A stretch of DNA of 64,000 nucleotides from Ctena decussata (Eukaryota > Mollusca > Bivalvia > Lucinida > Lucinidae): positions 54,992,858 through 55,056,857 of the forward strand of contig OZ022503.1 of NCBI GenBank assembly GCA_963989385.1, in the 5' to 3' direction. A program made the translations under genes and the position numbers. Shown piece after piece: positions 50,100 to 61,062 of this stretch. The notes below the pieces were generated by a model, which saw only the letters and a list, made by a program, of their open reading frames with translations, did no database searches and had not been told where the DNA came from. The stretch's first letter is position 1, and each line of letters begins with the position of its first letter.

Positions 50100-53000
50100 A
50101 TGCCTGACCTTACATTTACCTTATGCCTGACCTTACATTTATTGCGTCAATTCAACCCCATGAAGTTGAACCAAAGGTGATTCAATTTGAGCAAATATTT
50201 GGCAAGTTATATCATCTGAGTCTACCTTATGCCTGACCTTACATTTACCTTATGCCTGACCTTACATTTATTGCGTCGATTCAACCCCATGAAGTTGAAT
50301 GAACAGTGATTCAATTTGAGCAAATATTTGGCAAGTTTTATCATCTGAGTCTACCTTATGCCTGACCTTACATTTAGCTTATGCCTGACCTTACATTTAT
50401 TGCGTCGATTCAACCCCATGAAGTTGAACCAACGTTGATTTAATTTAAGCAAATATTTGGCAAGTTTTATCATCTGAGTGTACCTTATGCCTGACCTTAC
50501 ATTTACCTAATGCCTGACCTTACATTTATTGCGTCGATTCAACCCCATGAAGTTGAATGAACAGTGATTCAATTTGAGCAAATATTTGGCAAGTTTTATC
50601 ATCTGAGTCTACCTTATGCCTGACCTTACATTTACCTTATGCCTGACCTTACATTTATTGCGTCGATTCAACCCCATGAAGTTGAACCAACGGTGATTCA
50701 ATTTAAGCAAATATTTGGCAAGTTTTATTATCTGAGTCTACCTTATGCCTGACCTTACATTTACCTTATGCCTGACCTTACATTTATTGCGTCGATTCAA
50801 CCCCATGAAGTTGAACCAACGGTGATTCAATTTAAGCAAATATTTGGCAAGTTTTATTATCTGAGTCTACCTTATGCCTGACCTTACATTTACCTTATGC
50901 CTGACCTTACATTTATTGCGTCGATTCAACCCCATGAAGTTGAACCAACGGTGATTCAATTTAGGCAAATATTTGGCAAGTTTTATCATCTGAGTCTACC
51001 TTATGCCTGACCTTACATTTACCTTATGCCTGAATTTACATTTATTGCGTCGATTCAACCCCATGAAGTTGAACCAACGGTGATTCAATTTAAGCAAATA
51101 TTTGGCAAGTTTTATTATCTGAGTCTACCTTATGCCTGACCTTACATTTACCTTATGCCTGACCTAACATTTATTGCGTCGATTCAAGCCCATGAAGTTG
51201 AACCAACGGTGATTCAATTTAAGCAAATATTTGGCAAGTTTTATCATCTGAGTCTACCTTATGCCTGACCTTACATTTACCTTATGCCTGAATTTACATT
51301 TATTGCGTCGATTCAACCCCATGAAGTTGAACCAACGGTGATTCAATTTAAGCAAATATTTGGCAAGTTTTATCATCTGAGTCTACCTTATGCCTGACCT
51401 TACATTTACCTTATGCCTGACCTTACATTTATTGCGTCGATTCAACCCCATGAAGTTGAACAAACAGTGATTCAATTTGAGCAAATATTTGGCAAGTTTT
51501 ATCATCTGAGTCTACCTTATGCCTGACCTTACATTTACCTTATGCCTGACCTTACATTTATTGCGTCGATTCAACCCCATGAAGTTGAACCAAAGGTGAT
51601 TCAATTTAAGCAAATATTTGGCAAGTTTTATTATCTGAGTCTACCTTATGCCTGACCTTACATTTACCTTATGCCTGACCTTACATTTATTGCGTCGATT
51701 CAACCCCATGAAGTTGAATGAACAGTGATTCAATTTGAGCAAATATAAGGCAAGTTTTATCATCTGAGTCTACCTTATGCCTGACCTTACATTTACCTAA
51801 TGCCTGACCTTACATTTATTGCGTCGATTCAACCCCATGAAGTTGAACAAACGGTGATTCAATTTGAGCAAATATTTGGCAAGTTTTATCATCTGAGTCT
51901 ACCTTATGCCTGACCTTACATTTACCTTATGCCTGACCTTACATTTATTGCGTCGATTCAACCCCATGAAGTTGAATGAACAGTGATTCAATTTGAGCAA
52001 ATATTTGGCAAGTTTTATCATCTGAGTCTACCTTATGCCTGACCTTACATTTACCTTATGCCTGACCTTACATTTATTGCGTCGATTCAACCCCATGAAG
52101 TTGAACCAACGGTGATTCAATTTAAGCAAATATTTGGCAAGTTTTATTATCTGAGTCTACCTTATGCCCGACCTTACATTTACCTTATGCCTGACCTTAC
52201 ATTTATTGCGTAAATTCAACCCCATGAAGTTGAATGAACAGTGATTCAATTTGAGCAAAGATTTGGCAAGTTTTATCATCTGAGTCTACCTTATGCCTGA
52301 CGTTACATTTACCTAATGCCTGACCTTACATTTATTGCGTCGATTCAACCCCATGAAGTTGAACCAACGTTGATTTAATTTAAGCAAATATTTGGCAAGT
52401 TTTATCATCTGAGTCTACCTTATGCCTGACCTTACATTTACCTAATGCCTGACCTTACATTTATTGCGTCGATTCAACCCCATGAAGTTGAACCAAAGGT
52501 GATTCAATTTAAGCAAATATTTGGCAAGTTTTATCATCTGAGTCTACCTTATGCCTGACCTTACATTTACCTTATGCAGGACCTTACATTTATTGCGTCG
52601 ATTCAACCCCATGAAGTTGAACCAACGGTGATTCAATTTAAGCAAATATTTGGCAAGTTTTATTATCTGAGTCTACCTTATGCCTGACCTTACATTTACC
52701 TTATGCCTGACCTTACATTTATTGCGTCGATTCAACCCCATGAAGTTGAACCAACGGTGATTCAATTTGAGCAAATATTTGGCAAGTTTTATCATCTGAG
52801 TCTACCTTATGCCTGACCTTACATTTACCTTATGCCTGACATTACATTTATTGCGTCGATTCAACCCCATGAAGTTGAACCAACGGTGATTCAATTTGAG
52901 CAAATATTTGGCAAGTTTTATCATCTGAGTCTACCTTATGCCTGACCTTACATTTACCTTATGCCTGACCTTACATTTATTGCGTCGATTCAACCCCATG

Positions 53001-53324
53001 AAGTTGAATGAACAGTGATTCAATTTGAGCAAATATTTGGCAAGTTTTATCATCTGAGTCTACCTTATGCCTGACCTTACATTTACCTAATGCCTGACCT
53101 TACATTTATTGCGTCGATTCAACCCCATGAAGTTGAACCAACGGTGATTCAATTTGAGCAAATATTTGGCAAGTTTTATCATCTGAGTCTACCTTATGCC
53201 TGACCTTACATTTACCTTATGCCTGACCTTACATTTATTGCGTCGATTCAACCCCATGAAGTTGAATGAACAGTGATTCAATTTGAGCAAATATTTGGCA
53301 AGTTTTATCATCTGAGTCTACCTT
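50100..53324 (+). repeat. A array 8: exactly 25 monomers, near-twin of array 2
   Basis: The run is 3225 bp (25 x 129). It carries the same marker order as array 2, including gcaagttatatc and accttacatttagc early on and atgcaggacc late. It lacks array 2's private cttatccctg. Private changes are aatttaggcaa near 50960 and aatataaggc near 51745. Confidence 0.93.
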
Positions 53325-55063
53325 ATGCCTGACCTTACATTTATTGCAACTCATTTATGCGAAGGAAATCAAGAGACAGCAAATATTGAACCAGTTTCAC
53401 CTGAGTCTACCTTATGCCTGACTTTACATTTACTGCAATTCATTTGTGAGAAAGAAATCAACCAATCACAAAACAACCTAACTCAGCTTAACATACCTTT
53501 TATTTTGACAAGTGCAGGACAGGGGAAGAAAGAAACCAAAGGGGTGGACGCGTCCCGCACACAACGGTCAATCAACACTGAATCAACATCGATTCAATGT
53601 CATGGGGCGTTGACTCAACGTCGATTCAATGTTGACCTAACGTCATATGCATCCAGACAAATATTCCGCAAGTTTCATCTGAGTCTACCTTATGCCTGAC
53701 CTTACATTTATTGCAACTCATTTATGCGAAGGAAATCAACAAATCACAAAACAAACTAACTCAGCTTAACATACCTTTTATTTTGACACTTGTAGGACAG
53801 GGGAAGAGAGAAACCAAAGGGGTGGACGTGTCCCGCACACAACGGTCAATCAACACTGAATCAACGTTGATTCAATGTCATGGGGCGTTGATTCAACGTC
53901 GATTCAATGTTGACCTAACGTCATATGCCTCCAGACAAATATTCCGCAAGTTTCATCTGAGTCTACCTTATGCCTGACCTTACATTTATTGCAACTCATT
54001 TGTGCGAAGGAAATCAACCAATCACAAAACAAACTAACTCAGCTAAACATATCTTTTATTTTGACACTTGTAGGACAGCGGAAGAGAGAAACCAAAGGGA
54101 TGGACACGTCCCCCACACAACGGTCAATCAACACTGAATCAACGTTGATTCAATGTCATGGGGCGTTGACTCAACGTCGAATCAATGTTGACCTAACGTC
54201 ATATGCCTCCAGACAAATATTCCGCAAGTTTCATCTGAGTCTACCTTATGCCTGACCTTACATTTATTGCAACTCATTTGTGCGAAGGAAATCAACCAAT
54301 CACAAAACAAACTAACTCAGCTTAACATACCTTTTATTTTGACACTTGTAGGACAGGGGAAGAGAGAAACCAAAGGGGTGGACGGGTCCCGCACACAACG
54401 GTCAATCAACACTGAAGCAACGTCGATTCAATGTCATGGGGCGTTGACTCAACGTCGATTCAATGTTGACCTAACGTCATATGCCTCAAAACAAATATTC
54501 CACAAGTTTCATCTGAGTCTACCTTATGCCTGACCTTACATTTATTGCAACTCATTTGTGCGAAGGAAATCAACCAATCACAAAACAAACTAACTCAGCT
54601 TAACATACCTTTTATTTTGACACTTGTAGGACAGGGGAAGAGAGAAACCAAAGGGGTGGACGGGTCCCGCACACAACGGTCAATCAACACTGAAGCAACG
54701 TCGATTCAATGTCATGGGGCATTGACTCAACGTCGATTCAATGTTGACCTAACGTCATATGCCTCAAAACAAATATTCCACAAGTTTCATCTGAGTCTAC
54801 CTTATGCCTGACTTTACATTTATTGCAACTAGTTTGTGAGAAGGAAATCAAAGAATACTTACGTTTTTGTTCAGCTCCCACACTCCCCTTCCTCATAGTA
54901 TCTGAAAATGGAAAAAACAAAATCACCAAAAGAAGTCCAACACTCTTAGGTTATAAAGCAACTATTATCACATGACATAACCAATCACAATACAAACTAA
55001 CCGAGATTAACTTACTATTAGAGACAGAGCAAATATTGGGCAAGTTTCACCTGAGTCTACCTT
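53325..55063 (+). repeat. B block 9
   Basis: The head is 53325-53413, the B units start at 53414, 53692, 53970, 54248 and 54526, and the tail is 54804-55063. B1 has gacaagtgcagg as in block 5. The ggggcattgactc form sits in B5 here, whereas blocks 4 and 5 have it in B4 and block 6 in B3. This marker shift fits conversion between neighbouring units. Confidence 0.93.
54852..54980 (-). other. Exon-like 129-bp insert in B block 9 tail
   Basis: The core is 54863-54901, in the majority form with both splice-like signals intact. Confidence 0.55.
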
Positions 55064-58000
55064 ATGCCTGACCTTACATTTACCTTATGCCTGACCTTAC
55101 ATTTATTGCGTCGATTCAACCCCATGAAGTTGAACCAAAGGTGATTCAATTTGAGCAAATATTTGGCAAGTTTTATCATCTGAGTCTACCTTATGCCTGA
55201 CCTTACATTTACCTTATGCCTGACCTTACATTTATTGCGTCGATTCAACCCCATGAAGTTGAATGAACAGTGATTCAATTTGAGCAAATATTTGGCAAGT
55301 TTTATCATCTGAGTCTACCTTATGCCTGACGTTACATTTAGCTTATGCCTGACCTTACATTTATTGCGTCGATTCAACCCCATGAAGTTGAACCAACGTT
55401 GAATTAATTTGAGCAAATATTTGGCAAGTTTTATCATCTGAGTGTACCTTATGCCTGACCTTACATTTACCTAATGCCTGACCTTACATTTATTGCGTCG
55501 ATTCAACCCCATGAAGTTGAATGAACAGTGATTCAATTTGAGCAAATATTTGGCAAGTTTTATCATCTGAGTCTACCTTATGCCTGACCTTACATTTACC
55601 TTATGCCTGACCTTACATTTATTGCGTCAATTCAACCCCATGAAGTTGAACCAACGGTGATTCAATTTAAGCAAATATTTGGCAAGTTTTATTATCTGAG
55701 TCTACCTTATGCCTGACCTTACATTTACCTTATGCCTGACCTTACATTTATTGCGTCGATTCAACCCCATGAAGTTGAACCAACGGTGATTCAATTTAAG
55801 CAAATATTTGGCAAGTTTTATTATCTGAGTCTACCTTATGCCTGACCTTACATTTACCTTATGCCTGAATTTACATTTATTGCGTCGATTCAACCCCATG
55901 AAGTTGAACCAACGGTGATTCAATTTAAGCAAATATTTGGCAAGTTTTATTATCTGAGTCTACCTTATGCCTGACCTTACATTTACCTTATGCCTGACCT
56001 TACATTTATTGCGTCGATTCAAGCCCATGAAGTTGAACCAACGGTGATTCAATTTAAGCAAATATTTGGCAAGTTTTATCATCTGAGTCTACCTTATGCC
56101 TGACCTTACATTTACCTTATGCCTGAATTTACATTTATTGCGTCGATTCAACCCCATGAAGTTGAACCAACGGTGATTCAATTTAAGCAAATATTTGGCA
56201 AGTTTTATCATCTGAGTCTACCTTATGCCTGACCTTACATTTACCTTATGCCTGACCTTACATTTATTGCGTCGATTCAACCACATGAAGTTGAACAAAC
56301 AGTGATTCAATTTGAGCAAATATTTGGCAAGTTTTATCATCTGAGTCTACCTTATGCCTGACCTTACATTTACCTTATGCCTGACCTTACATTTATTGCG
56401 TCGATTCAACCCCATGAAGTTGAACCAACGGTGATTCAATTTAAGCAAATATTTGGCAAGTTTTATTATCTGAGTCTACCTTATGCCTGACCTTACATTT
56501 ACCTTATGCCTGAATTTACATTTATTGCGTCGATTCAACCCCATGAAGTTGAATGAACAGTGATTCAATTTGAGCAAATATTTGGCAAGTTTTATCATCT
56601 GAGTCTACCTTATGCCTGACCTTACATTTACCTTATGCCTGACCTTACATTTATTGCGTCGATTCAACCCCATGAAGTTGAATGAACAGTGATTCAATTT
56701 GAGCAAATATTTGGCAAGTTTTATCATCTGAGTCTACCTTATGCCTGACCTTACATTTACCTAATGCCTGACCTTACATTTATTGCGGCGATTCATTCCC
56801 ATGAAGTTGAACAAACGGTGATTCAATTTGAGCAAATATTTGGCAAGTTTTATCATCTGAGTCTACCTTATGCCTGACCTTACATTTACCTTATGCCTGA
56901 CCTTACATTTACCTTATGCCTGACCTTACATTTATTGCGTCGATTCAACCCCATGAAGTTGAATGAACAGTGATTCAATTTGAGCAAATATTTGGCAAGT
57001 TTTATCATCTGAGTCTACCTTATGCCTGACCTTACATTTACCTTATGCCTGACCTTACATTTATTGCGTCGATTCAACACCATGAAGTTGAACCAACGGT
57101 GATTCAATTTAAGCAAATATTTGGCAAGTTTTATTATCTGAGTCTACCTTATGCCCGACCTTACATTTACCTTATGCCTGACCTTACATTTATTGCGTAA
57201 ATTCAACCCCATGAAGTTGAATGAACAGTGATTCAATTTGAGCAAATATTTGGCAAGTTTTATCATCTGAGTCTACCTTATGCCTGACGTTACATTTACC
57301 TAATGCCTGACCTTACATTTATTGCGTCGATTCAACCCCATGAAGTTGAACCAACGTTGATTTAATTTAAGCAAATATTTGGCAAGTTTTATCATCTGAG
57401 TCTACCTTATGCCTGACCTTACATTTACCTAATGCCTGACCTTACATTTATTGCGTCGATTCAACCCCATGAAGTTGAACCAACGGTGATTCAATTTAAG
57501 CAAATATTTGGCAAGTTTTATCATCTGAGTCTACCTTATGCCTGACCTTACATTTACCTTATGCCTGACCTTACATTTATTGCGTCGATTCAACGCCATG
57601 AAGTTGAACCAACGGTGATTCAATTTAAGCAAATATTTGGCAAGTTTTATTATCTGAGTCTACCTTATGCCTGACCTTACATTTACCTTATGCCTGACCT
57701 TACATTTATTGCGTCGATTCAACCCCATGAAGTTGAACCAACGGTGATTCAATTTGAGCAAATATTTGGCAAGTTTTATCATCTGAGTCTACCTTATGCC
57801 TGACCTTACATTTACCTTATGCCTGACCTTACATTTATTGCGTCGATTCAACCCCATGAAGTTGAACCAACGGTGATTCAATTTAAGCAAATATTTGGCA
57901 AGTTTTATTATCTGAGTCTACCTTATGCCTGACCTTACATTTACCTTATGCCTGACCTTACATTTATTGCGTCGATTCAACCCCATGAAGTTGAATGAAC

Positions 58001-59601
58001 AGTGATTCAATTTGAGCAAATATTAGGCAAGTTTTATCATCTGAGTCTACCTTATGCCTGACCTTACATTTACCTAATGCCTGACCTTACATTTATTGCG
58101 TCGATTCAACCCCATGAAGTTGAACAAACGGTGATTCAATTTGAGCAAATATTTGGCAAGTTTTATCATCTGAGTCTACCTTATGCCTGACCTTACATTT
58201 ACCTTATGCCTGACCTTACATTTATTGCGTCGATTCAACCCCATGAAGTTGAATGAACAGTGATTCAATTTGAGCAAATATTTGGCAAGTTTTATCATCT
58301 GAGTCTACCTTATGCCTGACCTTACATTTACCTTATGCCTGACCTTACATTTATTGCGTCGATTCAACCCCATGAAGTTGAACCAACGGTGATTCAATTT
58401 AAGCAAATATTTGGCAAGTTTTATTATCTGAGTCTACCTTATGCCCGACCTTACATTTACCTTATGCCTGACCTTACATTTATTGCGTAAATTCAACCCC
58501 ATGAAGTTGAATGAACAGTGATTCAATTTGAGCAAATATTTGGCAAGTTTTATCATCTGAGTCTACCTTATGCCTGACGTTACATTTACCTAATGCCTGA
58601 CCTTACATTTATTGCGTCGATTCAACCCCATGAAGTTGAACCAACGTTGATTTAATTTAAGCAAATATTTGGCAAGTTTTATCATCTGAGTCTACCTTAT
58701 GCCTGACCTTACATTTACCTAATGCCTGACCTTACATTTATTGCGTCGATTCAACCCCATGAAGTTGAACCAAAGGTGATTCAATTTAAGCAAATATTTG
58801 GCAAGTTTTATCATCTGAGTCTACCTTATGCCTGACCTTACATTTACCTTATGCAGGACCTTACATTTATTGCGTCGATTCAACCCCATGAAGTTGAACC
58901 AACGGTGATTCAATTTAAGCAAATATTTGGCAAGTTTTATTATCTGAGTCTACCTTATGCCTGACCTTACATTTACCTTATGCCTGACCTTACATTTATT
59001 GCGTCGATTCAACCCCATGAAGTTGAACCAACGGTGATTCAATTTGAGCAAATATTTGGCAAGTTTTATCATCTGAGTCTACCTTATGCCTGACCTTACA
59101 TTTACCTTATGCCTGACATTACATTTATTGCGTCGATTCAACCCCATGAAGTTGAACCAACGGTGATTCAATTTGAGCAAATATTTGGCAAGTTTTATCA
59201 TCTGAGTCTACCTTATGCCTGACCTTACATTTACCTTATGCCTGACCTTACATTTATTGCGTCGATTCAACCCCATGAAGTTGAATGAACAGTGATTCAA
59301 TTTGAGCAAATATTTGGCAAGTTTTATCATCTGAGTCTACCTTATGCCTGACCTTACATTTACCTAATGCCTGACCTTACATTTATTGCGTCGATTCAAC
59401 CCCATGAAGTTGAACCAACGGTGATTCAATTTGAGCAAATATTTGGCAAGTTTTATCATCTGAGTCTACCTTATGCCTGACCTTACATTTACCTTATGCC
59501 TGACCTTACATTTATTGCGTCGATTCAACCCCATGAAGTTGAATGAACAGTGATTCAATTTGAGCAAATATTTGGCAAGTTTTATCATCTGAGTCTACCT
59601 T
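55064..59601 (+). repeat. A array 9: 35 monomers plus one extra 23-mer
   Basis: The run is 4538 bp, which is 35 x 129 plus 23. The surplus is a third copy of the internal 23-bp repeat at 56870-56938 (copies start at 56870, 56893 and 56916), giving the only 152-bp monomer in the window. Compared with array 8 there are ten additional monomers. The gcgtaaattc marker occurs twice, at 57195 and 58485, 1290 bp apart. The two segments differ downstream (only the right one has ccaaaggtg and atgcaggacc), so they are not a fresh copy of one another. Confidence 0.92.
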
Positions 59602-61062
59602 ATGCCTGACCTTACATTTATTGCAACTCATTTATGCGAAGGAAATCAAGAGACAGCAAATATTGAACCAGTTTCACCTGAGTCTACCTTATGCCTGACT
59701 TTACATTTACTGCAATTCATTTGTGAGAAAGAAATCAACCAATCACAAAACAACCTAACTCAGCTTAACATACCTTTTATTTTGACAAGTGTAGGACAGG
59801 GGAAGAAAGAAACCAAAGGGGTGGACGCGTCCTGCACACAACGGTCAATCAACACTGAATCAACATCGATTCAATGTCATGGGGCGTTGACTCAACGTCG
59901 ATTCAATGTTGACCTAACGTCATATGCATCCAGACAAATATTCCGCAAGTTTCATCTGAGTCTACCTTATGCCTGACCTTACATTTATTGCAACTCATTT
60001 ATGCGAAGGAAATCAACAAATCACAAAACAAACTAACTCAGCTTAACATACCTTTTATTTTGACACTTGTAGGACAGGGGAAGAGAGAAACCAAAGGGAT
60101 GGACACGTCCCCCACACAACGGTCAATCAACACTGAATCAACGTTGATTCAATGTCATGGGGCGTTGACTCAACGTCGAATCAATGTTGACCTAACGTCA
60201 TATGCCTCCAGACAAATATTCCGCAAGTTTCATCTGAGTCTACCTTATGCCTGACCTTACATTTATTGCAACTCATTTGTGCGAAGGAAATCAACCAATC
60301 ACAAAACAAACTAACTCAGCTTAACATACCTTTTATTTTGACACTTGTAGGACAGGGGAAGAGAGAAACCAAAGGGGTGGACGGGTCCCGCACACAACGG
60401 TCAATCAACACTGAAGCAACGTCGATTCAATGTCATGGGGCGTTGACTCAACGTCGATTCAATGTTGACCTAACGTCATATGCCTCAAAACAAATATTCC
60501 ACAAGTTTCATCTGAGTCTACCTTATGCCTGACCTTACATTTATTGCAACTCATTTGTGCGAAGGAAATCAACCAATCACAAAACAAACTAACTCAGCTT
60601 AACATACCTTTTATTTTGACACTTGTAGGACAGGGGAAGAGAGAAACCAAAGGGGTGGACGGGTCCCGCACACAACGGTCAATCAACACTGAAGCAACGT
60701 CGATTCAATGTCATGGGGCGTTGACTCAACGTCGATTCAATGTTGACCTAACGTCATATGCCTCAAAACAAATATTCCACAAGTTTCATCTGAGTCTACC
60801 TTATGCCTGACTTTACATTTATTGCAACTAGTTTGTGAGAAGGAAATCAAAGAATACTTACGTTTTTGTTCAGCTCCCACACTCCCCTTCCTCATAGTAT
60901 CTGAAAATGGAAAAAACAAAATCACCAAAAGAAGTCCAACACTCTTAGGTTATAAAGCAACTATTATCACATGACATAACCAATCACAATACAAACTAAC
61001 CGAGATTAACTTACTATTAGAGACAGAGCAAATATTGGGCAAGTTTCACCTGAGTCTACCTT
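59602..61062 (+). repeat. B block 10, only four B units
   Basis: The head is 59602-59690, the B units start at 59691, 59969, 60247 and 60525, and the tail is 60803-61062. The block is 1461 bp, exactly 278 bp shorter than the others. The second unit is B2-like up to acaggggaag (position 60078 is g, where B3 has c) and B3-like from gggatggacacg (position 60099 is a, where B2 has g). One exchange between 60079 and 60098 therefore fused B2 to B3. Confidence 0.93.
60851..60979 (-). other. Exon-like 129-bp insert in B block 10 tail
   Basis: The core is 60862-60900, in the majority form with both splice-like signals intact even though this block lost a B unit. Confidence 0.55.
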
